This document shows, one piece after another, positions 25,641 to 34,130 of a stretch of 64,000 bases of DNA (position 1 is its first letter; each line of letters begins with the position of its first letter). The notes beneath the pieces are model-generated. The model was not told where the DNA came from. It saw only the letters and a list, made by a program, of their open reading frames with translations, and did not search any database. The DNA is from Chloroflexota bacterium (GTDB taxonomy: Bacteria > Chloroflexota > Anaerolineae > 4572-78 > J111), in contig BOKF01000022.1 in assembly GCA_016860845.1 (NCBI GenBank), positions 1 to 64,000 of the forward strand, given 5' to 3'. The position numbers and the translations under genes are program-made.

Positions 25641-26624
25641 ATGTCTGAAGCTACCGCTAAAATCAAAGAACAATTAGCCGCCCAGCAGTATATTGCTTCC
25701 GACGAGATAACCACCGTCGTCTATCTGGCCGAGCAGTTGGGCAAACCGATCCTTAGCGAAGGCCCTGCCGGGGTGGGCAAGACCGAACTGAGTAAAGCCT
25801 GGGCTGCCGCCACCAACCGCCGCCTCATCCGGCTGCAATGTTACGAGGGCTTGGACGAGACCAAGGCCCTGTACGAGTGGGAGTACGCCAAGCAGATGCT
25901 TTACACCCAACTGCTGCGCGACAAGCTGCAGGATGTGATTGGCAGCGTCAGCTCTCTGCGGGAGGCCGCCGACCGCATTGCCGCCGAAGAAGAGGTCTTT
26001 TTCTCCGAACGCTTTTTACTGCCGCGCCCCCTGCTGCAAGCGTTGACGTCGCCGGAGCCGGTGGTGCTGCTTATTGACGAAATTGACCGGGCTGATGTCG
26101 AGTTTGAAGCCTTTTTGCTGGAAGTGTTGAGTGACTTCCAGGTCAGTGTGCCGGAATTAGGCACCATCCAGGCCAAGCACCATCCCACCGTGTTTCTGAC
26201 CAGCAACAATACCCGCGAGTTGAGCGAAGCCCTCAAGCGACGCTGCCTGTATCTCTTCCTCGACTATCCCGACGTTGAAGCTGAACTGAGTATTGTGCGC
26301 CTGAAAGTGCCCGACCTGGCCCCACAACTGGCCCGCCAGGCGGTCGAGCTGGTGCATCAACTGCGCGGTCTGGATTTGAAAAAGTCCCCGTCCATCAGCG
26401 AAACCCTCGATTGGGCTCGCGCCCTGGTGCAGTTGAACGCCAAGAACCTGGACGAAAAAACCGTAGAAACGACCATGACCGTCTTGCTCAAACACGAAAC
26501 CGATATTATCCGGGCCAAGCGTGCTCTTTCACGCCGGGGAGCTAACGGGGGGACGAGCAAACCCGGTCCCGGCGGCTTTGACCCGGATGATTTTGGCAAC
26601 TATCGCATGCTGGGGAGAAAGTAA
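25641..26624 (+). CDS. MoxR-type AAA+ ATPase
   Basis: A 327-aa AAA+ ATPase of the MoxR family. Walker A is GPAGVGKTE at 41-49, Walker B is VVLLIDEIDRAD near 140, sensor 1 is VFLTSNNTRELSEAL, and the arginine finger region RRCLYLFLDYPD follows. MoxR ATPases act with a von Willebrand A protein as chaperones that insert metal cofactors or activate partner enzymes. The VWA partner is 93 bases downstream on the same strand. The client enzyme is not evident; neighbours are a CPBP protease and an ABC exporter. Confidence 0.93.
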   Translation: MSEATAKIKEQLAAQQYIASDEITTVVYLAEQLGKPILSEGPAGVGKTELSKAWAAATNRRLIRLQCYEGLDETKALYEWEYAKQMLYTQLLRDKLQDVIGSVSSLREAADRIAAEEEVFFSERFLLPRPLLQALTSPEPVVLLIDEIDRADVEFEAFLLEVLSDFQVSVPELGTIQAKHHPTVFLTSNNTRELSEALKRRCLYLFLDYPDVEAELSIVRLKVPDLAPQLARQAVELVHQLRGLDLKKSPSISETLDWARALVQLNAKNLDEKTVETTMTVLLKHETDIIRAKRALSRRGANGGTSKPGPGGFDPDDFGNYRMLGRK

Positions 26625-26717
26625 AAGGTAGCAAGTAACAGGTCGCAGTATTTTTATACAACACGCAATACGGTTCAAGCTGGCTGCGAATGACGTGTCA
26701 CTTTAAGGAGGGTAGTT

Positions 26718-28181
26718 ATGGATCAACGCATCATTGATTTTATCGCCGGGCTGCGAGCGGCGGGGGTACGGATTTCTATAGCCGAAAGCGAGGACGCTTT
26801 TAATGCCACCCGCTGCATGGGCATTCGCGACCGGATGGATTTCCACGACTCACTGCGAGCGACCCTGGTCAAAGAAGCAGTTGACCGGCCCATCTTCGAC
26901 CAGTTGTTTCCGCTGTATTTTGGCAGCGGCGGTCCTCCGCTGCTCAATTTGACCGACAACCTCTCGCCCGAAGAGAAAAATTTACTGGCCCAGGCGCTGC
27001 GGGCGCTGCTGGAGCAACTGCGCCAGGACCAGCAGCGCCAGGGTATCCAGCAGAGACAGCGAGGCGGCCAATCGTCAGCCGAAAGCCAGATCAACAGCCT
27101 GATGCAGTTGCTGCGCTGGCTGCTGCAAGGCCAAAACCCGAGTCAGCAGGAGCTGGATCAACTCGGCCAGCAGGCCGGCCTGCCCCATGCCGGCTCACCC
27201 TACCAGCAGAACTGGATTCAACAACGGATGATGCGGCAGATGGGCATGGAACTGCTGCGGCAATTGATGGAGCAGTTACCCGAACTGCTGGCCCAACTGG
27301 GCATGAGCCAGGAAGCCATTGACGAATTGATGAAGGGTATGGCGGAAAACCGTGAAGCCCTGGCCGAACAAATTGCCCAACATGTCGGCGCATCCCTAGC
27401 CCGCCAGCGGGCCGAGGATCAACCCAACCAGAAACAACAGGCCGCCGATTTAATGCACCGTCCGTTTAAAAATCTCAGTGAAAGCGAAGCCGACCTGCTG
27501 CGCGATGAGGTGCGCCGTCTGGTGACCCAACTCCGCAGCCGCGCTGCCCTGCGCCGCAAGCACAGTAAAAGCGGCACGCTCGACGCCAAAAAGACGCTGC
27601 GGGCCAACCTGCGCTACGGCGGCGTGCCGATGGAACTCAAGTTCAAAACTCGCCACCTCAAGCCCAAACTGCTGCTCATCTGTGATGTCTCGACCAGCAT
27701 GCGGGCGGTGGTGGAGTTTTTGCTGCGCATGATTTACGAGTTGCAGGACCAGGTGGCCAGCGCCCACAGCTTTGCCTTTATTGACGATCTGGAGAGCGTT
27801 GACGAGGATTTTGCCGAAAATCCGCCGGATGTAGCCATTGAGATTGTGTTGACCCGGCTGCGGCCCGGCTATTATAACACCGACCTGGGCAACAGCCTCA
27901 ACACCTTGATGATGCGGTACGCCGGAACCATTGACCACCGCACCACGGTTATTTTTGTAGGTGATGGCCGCAACAACTACAACAACCCGCGCCTGGATTT
28001 GATGGACCAAATCAAGCGGCGCAGCAAGCGGGTCATCTGGTTGAACCCGGAGCATCCCCGCCAGTGGGGCACCGGCGACAGTGACATGCTGGCTTATCTG
28101 CCTTATGCGGCCGCCGTTCATCGCGTCAGCAACCTGGCCGAGCTGGCTGAGGCTGTAGACAAGCTGCTAACCGTGCATTAA
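26718..28181 (+). CDS. VWA-domain protein, CoxE-like
   Basis: A 487-aa partner of the preceding MoxR ATPase with a strong ribosome site (AAGGAGG, 6 bases before ATG). Residues 1-85 form a helical head, 85-260 are Gln-rich and helical (RQDQQRQGIQQRQRGGQ), and the C-terminal half is a von Willebrand A domain with the MIDAS motif DVSTS at about 322-326 and the second metal site in VIFVGDGRNNYN near 415. The domain arrangement matches CoxE-type proteins, which in carboxydotrophs help to build the CODH active site; no CODH gene is here. Role: metal-dependent adaptor for AAA+ remodelling. Confidence 0.9.
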   Translation: MDQRIIDFIAGLRAAGVRISIAESEDAFNATRCMGIRDRMDFHDSLRATLVKEAVDRPIFDQLFPLYFGSGGPPLLNLTDNLSPEEKNLLAQALRALLEQLRQDQQRQGIQQRQRGGQSSAESQINSLMQLLRWLLQGQNPSQQELDQLGQQAGLPHAGSPYQQNWIQQRMMRQMGMELLRQLMEQLPELLAQLGMSQEAIDELMKGMAENREALAEQIAQHVGASLARQRAEDQPNQKQQAADLMHRPFKNLSESEADLLRDEVRRLVTQLRSRAALRRKHSKSGTLDAKKTLRANLRYGGVPMELKFKTRHLKPKLLLICDVSTSMRAVVEFLLRMIYELQDQVASAHSFAFIDDLESVDEDFAENPPDVAIEIVLTRLRPGYYNTDLGNSLNTLMMRYAGTIDHRTTVIFVGDGRNNYNNPRLDLMDQIKRRSKRVIWLNPEHPRQWGTGDSDMLAYLPYAAAVHRVSNLAELAEAVDKLLTVH

Positions 28182-28226
28182 AGAAATATCGAGCATCAGT
28201 TTAAGCAGACGCTCAGGGAGAAATCC

Positions 28227-30209
28227 ATGTTTCACAATGGCGGCTGGTGGGCCTACCTCAGCTATGATGAAAAAAAAGATCAACCCCAGCTCAGTTGGGC
28301 GCTGCTGCGGCGGGTGTGGAGTTACGCCAAGCCCTACCGGCTCAAAATTCTGGGTTTGCTGGTCACAATTTTTGCAATTACCGGCTTAAGTCTGATCCCG
28401 CCACTGCTCTACCGTGACCTGATTGATCACGCTATTCCCAACCGCGACGTGGCCCGGCTGAATTGGCTGGCCCTGGGCATGATTGGCATTCCCCTGGTCA
28501 ATGCCCTGATTGGGCTGGGCCAGCGCTACCTCAGCGCCACCATCGGCGAAAGTTTGATTGCCGATTTGCGCAATGCCCTCTTCAATCACATGCAGCGCTT
28601 GGGCCTCAGATTTTTTACGCACGCCAAAACCGGCGAGTTGATGAGCCGTCTCAACAACGACGTGGTCGGCGCGCAGAGCGCCCTGACCGGAACCTTCATC
28701 ACCATTCTAACCAATATTGTCATGGTAGTGACGACCCTGGCGATTATGCTCTCGCTGGAATGGCGCTTGACCCTGTTGAGTGTCGTTATTCTGCCGCTGT
28801 TTATCCTGCCAACCCGCCGGGTGGGCCGCAAACTGCGCGAAATTCGCCGCGAAAGCCTGGATTTGAACGCCAAGATGAACGCGCTCATGAACGAAACACT
28901 CAACGTGGATGGGGCCTTACTGGTCAAGCTGTTTGGCCGGCAAACTGACGAGATGGCGAAGTTCCGCGAGCGGAGCACGAATGTAGCCAACATTGGCGTC
29001 CGCTCGGCGATGGTGGGGCGCTGGTTTTTTATGGGCCTGGGCCTGGTCAGCGCGATTGGCACAGCGGTGGTCTTTTGGGTCGGCGGCCACCTGGTTTTGC
29101 AGGGAGCTTTCACCATTGGCACGATTGTCGCCTTTGGCTCGTATCTAACCCAACTATACGGCCCGCTTAGCTCCATTACCAACGCCCACATCGAGTTTGC
29201 CACCAGCATGGTCAGTTTTGAACGAGTCTTTGAAATTATAGACCTGCCCCTGGAAATTGAAGATAAGCCCGATGCCGTTACCTTAACTCATGTTGCCGGG
29301 GCAGTTGCCTTTCAAAATGTCTCTTTTAGTTATACCCAGGGCGGCGACGGCGGGGCCGGCATCCTTGGTTTAAAGGCGGAAGGAGGAGGGATGAAGGATG
29401 AAAATGGAAAAGAGGAAAATTCATCCTTCCGCCTTCATCCTTCATCCTTTAAGGTCTCTACTCGCACCATGGCCTTGCATGACGTCAGCTTTGAGATTGA
29501 TCCCGGCCAACTGGTGGCCCTGGTTGGTCCCAGCGGCGCGGGCAAAACAACTATTACCTACCTGCTGCCGCGCCTGTATGACCCTACTGCGGGCCGTATC
29601 TGCCTGGATGGGCACGATTTACGTGATCTGACCCAGAAGTCGCTGGCCCAGGCCATTGGCATGGTCACTCAAGAGACCTACCTGTTCCACGACACCCTCA
29701 AGGCCAATCTGCTCTACGCCAAGCCCAACGCCAGCCAGGCCGAAATTGAAGCAGCCTGCCAGGCGGCTAACATTCACCACTTTATTGCCGGTCTGCCGGC
29801 TGGTTACGAGACCGTGGTCGGCGAGCGCGGCTACCGCCTGAGCGGCGGCGAGAAGCAGCGGGTGGCCATTGCCCGGGTGATCCTCAAGGATCCGCGCATC
29901 CTGGTCCTTGATGAGGCTACCAGCAGCCTCGACAGCCAGAGTGAGGCGTTGATCCAGGAGGCACTGGAACGGATCATGAAAAACCGGACCAGTATTGTGA
30001 TTGCCCACCGCCTCAGCACTATCCTGGCCGCCGATGTCATTTTGGTGATGAACGAGGGGCGTTTGGTCGAACAGGGCCGCCGCAGCGCCACCCAATCCGC
30101 TCACGAAGAACTCCTGGCCCGGGGCGGCCTGTACGCCAGCCTCTATCAAACCCAATTCCGGGCCATCTATCAGCCTAACGGCGGCGCTAAAGCCGAAACG
30201 CTGGCCTAG
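28227..30209 (+). CDS. ABC-type exporter, fused membrane and ATPase domains
   Basis: A 660-aa half-transporter of the MsbA/MDR class: six membrane helices (about 30-330), then an ATPase domain with Walker A GPSGAGKTT near 434, signature LSGGEKQRVAIA near 537, Walker B ILVLDEATSSLDS and the H-loop His in IVIAHRLSTI. It likely acts as a homodimer exporting lipid, peptide or drug. Between the membrane part and Walker A there is an unusual charged loop, about residues 382-410, encoded by an in-frame hairpin repeat (29370-29455); normal relatives lack this stretch. It ends before an LLM oxidoreductase gene with its own ribosome site. Confidence 0.93.
   Translation: MFHNGGWWAYLSYDEKKDQPQLSWALLRRVWSYAKPYRLKILGLLVTIFAITGLSLIPPLLYRDLIDHAIPNRDVARLNWLALGMIGIPLVNALIGLGQRYLSATIGESLIADLRNALFNHMQRLGLRFFTHAKTGELMSRLNNDVVGAQSALTGTFITILTNIVMVVTTLAIMLSLEWRLTLLSVVILPLFILPTRRVGRKLREIRRESLDLNAKMNALMNETLNVDGALLVKLFGRQTDEMAKFRERSTNVANIGVRSAMVGRWFFMGLGLVSAIGTAVVFWVGGHLVLQGAFTIGTIVAFGSYLTQLYGPLSSITNAHIEFATSMVSFERVFEIIDLPLEIEDKPDAVTLTHVAGAVAFQNVSFSYTQGGDGGAGILGLKAEGGGMKDENGKEENSSFRLHPSSFKVSTRTMALHDVSFEIDPGQLVALVGPSGAGKTTITYLLPRLYDPTAGRICLDGHDLRDLTQKSLAQAIGMVTQETYLFHDTLKANLLYAKPNASQAEIEAACQAANIHHFIAGLPAGYETVVGERGYRLSGGEKQRVAIARVILKDPRILVLDEATSSLDSQSEALIQEALERIMKNRTSIVIAHRLSTILAADVILVMNEGRLVEQGRRSATQSAHEELLARGGLYASLYQTQFRAIYQPNGGAKAETLA
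29370..29455. repeat. In-frame heptamer hairpin within the ABC exporter gene
   Basis: GGATGAA heptamers (left) and TCATCCT/TCCGCCT heptamers (right) form a stem identical in style to the intergenic repeats. It keeps the reading frame and adds a polar, Glu/Lys/Ser-rich loop at the domain junction. Confidence 0.7.
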
Positions 30210-30324
30210 TCTGGACATTTTTGCCCCGTTGCTCATAATCAAATATACTCCACTCCAAAATTGAAGGGCAGAGCTTGCTTTGCCTTTTCCTTGAACTAAA
30301 TTTATCTGCTGGGAGGAATTCGTC

Positions 30325-31350
30325 ATGGCCCAACGTATGGCCCTTTACATGCAAGACAAACACCCCATTCGCTACGAGTTGGAGATGGCCAAGTATGCCG
30401 AAGAGCGCGGCTTCTCCGAAATCTGGCAGGCCGACACCCGGCTGGCCCGCGACTGTGTGGTGATGATGAGCGCCTTTTTGACCGAAACAAAGCGGCTGCG
30501 CCTGGGTTCCGGCGTGCTGCCCATCTGGACCCGCAACCCGGCGGTTATTGCCGCCACCTGGAGTACCATGTGGGAGCTGGCCGGCAAACTGGACGATGGC
30601 CGCAGCCGGGTGATGCTCGGCCTGGGGGCCTGGTGGGAGCCGATTGCCGGGCGGGTGGGGGTCAAACGAGAGCGGCCTCTGCAAGCCATGCGGGAGAATA
30701 TCGAGGCGATTCGCCAGCTCTTCAGCATGGAGGAAGTGACTTATCACGGCGATTTTGTGCAGCTCGACCGGGTCAGGCTGGACGTAGCTTACGGCGACAC
30801 CTCGCCGCGGAATATTCCGATTTACATCGGTGCGACGGGCGATAAGATGTTGGAAATGAGCGGCGAAATTTGTGATGGCGTAGTGCTCAACTACGTAGTC
30901 TCGGTGGATTACATCAGCCGGGCGGTCAGTTTAGTGGAAAAAGGCGCGCAGAAGGCGGGTAAAACCATCGCCGATATTGACCGGCCCGAACTGCTGGTCT
31001 GCTGCCTCTCCGACGAAAACCCGGCGGCGGCGATGGCCGAAGGCAAAAAGCTGGTCGCTTACTACCTGGCCACCGAGCCGCATATTATGAAAGCCAGCGG
31101 TGTAGACGAGGGACTGCTGGCCAGGGTCCAGTCCATTATGAGCTGGCCGGCGACCGAAGAGGATTATATCAAAGCCAGCCAGGTCATCCCCGACGAGGTG
31201 GTGCGCAACCTGATGGCCGTCGGCACCAGCGAGGAGTGCCGGGCCAAAGTGGCCGAGTACATCCGGGCCGGCGTCACCTGCCCCATCCTTTTCCCCATGA
31301 TGGACGACATCAAGGCGGTGATTGATGCTTTTGCCGATTGGGAGCCGTAG
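30325..31350 (+). CDS. LLM-class (F420/FMN-dependent) oxidoreductase
   Basis: A 341-aa TIM-barrel enzyme of the luciferase-like family, with GGAGG nine bases ahead of the ATG. It opens with an F420-type pattern: [19 protein letters not shown], then [20 protein letters not shown], and the phosphate-binding [17 protein letters not shown] near 174. The composition resembles methylene-H4MPT reductase-like F420 enzymes more than bacterial luciferases. It would transfer hydride to an unknown small molecule. Three genes for small-molecule metabolism follow on the same strand (cupin-like, Gfo/Idh/MocA, amidohydrolase), which suggests one catabolic unit. Confidence 0.9.
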   Translation: MAQRMALYMQDKHPIRYELEMAKYAEERGFSEIWQADTRLARDCVVMMSAFLTETKRLRLGSGVLPIWTRNPAVIAATWSTMWELAGKLDDGRSRVMLGLGAWWEPIAGRVGVKRERPLQAMRENIEAIRQLFSMEEVTYHGDFVQLDRVRLDVAYGDTSPRNIPIYIGATGDKMLEMSGEICDGVVLNYVVSVDYISRAVSLVEKGAQKAGKTIADIDRPELLVCCLSDENPAAAMAEGKKLVAYYLATEPHIMKASGVDEGLLARVQSIMSWPATEEDYIKASQVIPDEVVRNLMAVGTSEECRAKVAEYIRAGVTCPILFPMMDDIKAVIDAFADWEP

Positions 31351-31393
31351 GCAGACCGCCGGCACATCTTGAACCGGGTGAAGGATAATAGTA

Positions 31394-32101
31394 ATGGCTT
31401 ATCAATACTGGAAGAATGAGGCCGAATTTAAAAAACAGAGTCAGTTGTTACAAGACCTGTTCAATGAGCAAGAAAAACACTACAGCGAAGATAAAACCAC
31501 TGAGTTGTCACTCATTGAATTGGCTAAACGTCAACGTGACAAGGAAATTGGTTGTATCTATTTGGCCGGCGGGAGAATTGACAACAAGGCTTGCTTGGGG
31601 AGCGAGAATGTTGGCATTCTATTTAGTTCTTTGCCAACTGATTACGCAAAGGCAATAGCTCCAGCCTTTCATGCCGATCACGACGAACTTATAGTATGTA
31701 CCGATGGACAAGTTGTGGTCGAGTACTCAACTTCTCTAGAGTCAAATGCAGTTGTTGAAACGATAGTATTGATCCCAGGCGAATATTTTGTTGCCAAAGC
31801 CAAATGGCCTCATCGCATATCTCTGGCTCCCCTCCGAATGTGTATAGTTGAAAAGGAAAATCAAGTTGTATTTGATGAGTCTCAGATTGACAAAGTATCA
31901 GCCAGTTTTCTCGCCATAAAAATGGGTTCTCTCAGGGGAAAGGGTTTGTACGAGGACATGACGAAGTGGTCAGATAAATCTTTTGATCATCCTATTATTG
32001 CTAAATGGAAGATTGATGACGCAGTAATGCGTAAGATCAGGAGGACTCCCAAAGTCTGCGAAACGCTACACATCCCACCCCTAGAGCATAAAGTGAAGTG
32101 A
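31394..32101 (+). CDS. Hypothetical cupin-like protein, A+T-rich
   Basis: A 235-aa protein I do not recognise. The middle contains a cupin-like strand pattern: FHADHDELIVCTDGQVVVEY (about 93-112) followed by a Gly-centred turn LIPGEYFVAKAKWPHRI, which could place His/Asp ligands for a metal. The first 55 residues are helical and highly charged. Base composition is clearly more A+T-rich than the flanking genes, and codons such as AAA and GAA dominate, suggesting recent acquisition. A GAAGGA lies before the ATG. Its last codon overlaps the GTG start of the dehydrogenase (GTGA), so it has been integrated into a coupled operon. Confidence 0.6.
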   Translation: MAYQYWKNEAEFKKQSQLLQDLFNEQEKHYSEDKTTELSLIELAKRQRDKEIGCIYLAGGRIDNKACLGSENVGILFSSLPTDYAKAIAPAFHADHDELIVCTDGQVVVEYSTSLESNAVVETIVLIPGEYFVAKAKWPHRISLAPLRMCIVEKENQVVFDESQIDKVSASFLAIKMGSLRGKGLYEDMTKWSDKSFDHPIIAKWKIDDAVMRKIRRTPKVCETLHIPPLEHKVK

Positions 32102-33153
32102 AAACGAGGCGGTTTTCGTTGACGAGTCGGATTCGGCTCGCTCTAGTTGGCGCCGGCATCTTCGCCCGTGATGTCCACCTTCCGGCGCTGCAAGTACTAA
32201 ATGACACCTTTGAAATTGTTGCCGTTTACAGCCGCTCACAGGCCAATGCGGCAGCAGTAGCCGGTCAACTACCGGGCCAGGTCGAGGCGACCAGCGACCT
32301 GCCGGCTCTGCTAACCCGCCCTGACATCGAGGCGGTGGACATCATCCTGCCGATTGAGGTAATGCCGCCGGTGGTTGAGCGGGCGCTGCGCTCCGGCAAG
32401 CACGTTCTCAGCGAGAAGCCTATCGCGCCCGATGTGGCGACCGGGCAGCGGCTGTTAGACTTGTATCGGCAGAACAGCGGGCAAATCTGGGTGGTTGGCG
32501 AAAACTGGCGCTATGAAGAAGCTTTTGAACGGGCGGCGGCGATCATTCACGGAGGGGAAATTGGCCGCCCCCTCTTGTGTCATTGGGTGGTCTACAACCC
32601 GATCAACCCGGATAACAAATATTATGCTACGCCCTGGCGCAGGTCCGGGAATTTTCCCGGCGGATTTTTGCTGGATGTGGGCGTGCATCACATCGCCGTG
32701 CTGCGCTGGCTGCTGGGCGAAATTAGCCAGGTCAGCGCCGTAACCCGGCAAATTCGGGCGGATTTGCCTCCCGCCGATGTCTTGAGCGCCACCCTCCAGT
32801 TTGAGAGCGGTCTGACCGGCGTCTACCTGGCGACCTATGCCGTCAACGCTCCCTGGCCGCCGGTGCTGCACATTACCGGAGAAAAAGGATCGCTCCGCGT
32901 CCACCGGCAAGACCTGGAAGTAACCAGCGGCGGCGTGACCCGGACAATTGTTATCACCCCGCATCAAGGGGTCAAAGCGGAGCTGGCGGCCTTTGCCTCG
33001 GCAATTCGCCGGGGCGAGACGCATCGCTGCACGCCAGGGCAGGCGCTGCAAGATGTCGCCGTGATTGAAGCCATGCTGCGCTCGGCAGAGACGGGCTGCC
33101 AGGTTGCGCCGGAACAGATTAGGGGAAGCAGGGATGAGAACGTTCGATTATAA
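32098..33153 (+). CDS. Gfo/Idh/MocA-family oxidoreductase
   Basis: A 351-aa NAD(P)-dependent dehydrogenase with a GTG start overlapping the previous stop. The Rossmann motif ALVGAGIFARDVHLPAL is at about 15-31, the catalytic-loop EKPIAP at about 105, and the C-terminal substrate domain begins near 125 with GVHHIAVLRWLLGE (about 198). It oxidises or reduces a sugar, inositol or related polyol. It overlaps the amidohydrolase gene by 20 bases, so the two are co-translated; together with the LLM oxidoreductase they may degrade a cyclic or lactone-forming substrate. Confidence 0.9.
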   Translation: MKTRRFSLTSRIRLALVGAGIFARDVHLPALQVLNDTFEIVAVYSRSQANAAAVAGQLPGQVEATSDLPALLTRPDIEAVDIILPIEVMPPVVERALRSGKHVLSEKPIAPDVATGQRLLDLYRQNSGQIWVVGENWRYEEAFERAAAIIHGGEIGRPLLCHWVVYNPINPDNKYYATPWRRSGNFPGGFLLDVGVHHIAVLRWLLGEISQVSAVTRQIRADLPPADVLSATLQFESGLTGVYLATYAVNAPWPPVLHITGEKGSLRVHRQDLEVTSGGVTRTIVITPHQGVKAELAAFASAIRRGETHRCTPGQALQDVAVIEAMLRSAETGCQVAPEQIRGSRDENVRL

Positions 33154-34006
33154 ATTTATTGACATTCACGTTCATATTACCCCCTGGGATGCGGTCAAGC
33201 CGGAGATTGCGGCGGCGGTGAAGGCGACCCAAGCGGACCCTTCCCGGCTGGACGAATTTACCACCGACCCGCACAAGCTGGTGGCTTATATGGACGAGCA
33301 TAACATCGAATGGCTGGGCTTGATCAACTACCTTAGCCCCGATGTTATTGGCTACACCGAGGAAATCAATAACTTCACCGCCGGCTTTGCCGCAGCTTAT
33401 CCGAATCGTTTCATTCCTTTTGGTGGCATTGATCCCCGCCGCACCCCTCGCGTGGCCGAGCAGATGGATCACCTCCTGGGCGAACTGGGTCTCAAGGCGA
33501 TCAAGCTGCACCCGCCGCACCAACTATTCAACGTAAATGACTATCTCTTCAACAAAGAGCTGGCCGGCCTGACTGTTGTCTACGAAAAGTGCATCGAGTA
33601 TGGCGCGCCGTTGATGGTCCATACCGGCACCTCGGTATTCAAGGGAGCGCGCAACCGCTTTGCCGACCCGCTGCCGATTGACGATGTGGCCGTAGATTTT
33701 CCCGACCTCAAAATCATCGCCGCCCACGCCGGGCGGCCCATGTACACCGATACCGCCTATTTTCTACTTCGCCGCCACCCCAACGTGTACTTTGACATTT
33801 CCAGCACACCGCCCAAAAGTTTGCCGCAGTACTATCCCTGGCTGGAGCGCGTGGCCGATAAAGCCATGTTCGGCTCCGATTGGCCCGCTCCCGGCGTTAA
33901 AGACATCTATGATAATATTCAGCAGTTTTTGGCCCTGAATTTGTCGGATGAGGACAAGCGCAAGATTCTGCGTGACAACGCGGTCAGGGTATTTAATTTG
34001 AGATAG
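33134..34006 (+). CDS. Amidohydrolase family 2 enzyme
   Basis: A 290-aa metal-dependent hydrolase or decarboxylase of the ACMSD-like amidohydrolase_2 family. The start at 33134 gives FIDIHVHITPWD, the first metal site (HxH), at about residue 8; then KAIKLHPPH, APLMVHTGTSVF, KIIAAHAGRP and the Asp ligand in MFGSDWPAP. It could open a lactone or decarboxylate an aromatic acid. The longer in-frame start at 33065 would extend over the dehydrogenase gene and lacks family support. About 120 bases of A+T-rich spacer with an imperfect hairpin follow the stop. Confidence 0.87.
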   Translation: MRTFDYKFIDIHVHITPWDAVKPEIAAAVKATQADPSRLDEFTTDPHKLVAYMDEHNIEWLGLINYLSPDVIGYTEEINNFTAGFAAAYPNRFIPFGGIDPRRTPRVAEQMDHLLGELGLKAIKLHPPHQLFNVNDYLFNKELAGLTVVYEKCIEYGAPLMVHTGTSVFKGARNRFADPLPIDDVAVDFPDLKIIAAHAGRPMYTDTAYFLLRRHPNVYFDISSTPPKSLPQYYPWLERVADKAMFGSDWPAPGVKDIYDNIQQFLALNLSDEDKRKILRDNAVRVFNLR

Positions 34007-34130
34007 TGGCTAAATTGCAAGTGATCGTTTTGGAGTCCAAGGCTCAGCTTTAGATTCCATCACTTACTTTGCAACCACTGCTAATTTGAAATTAACGGGT
34101 ATCTTTTGCCTTGGTCTGGTTTGTGAATTA

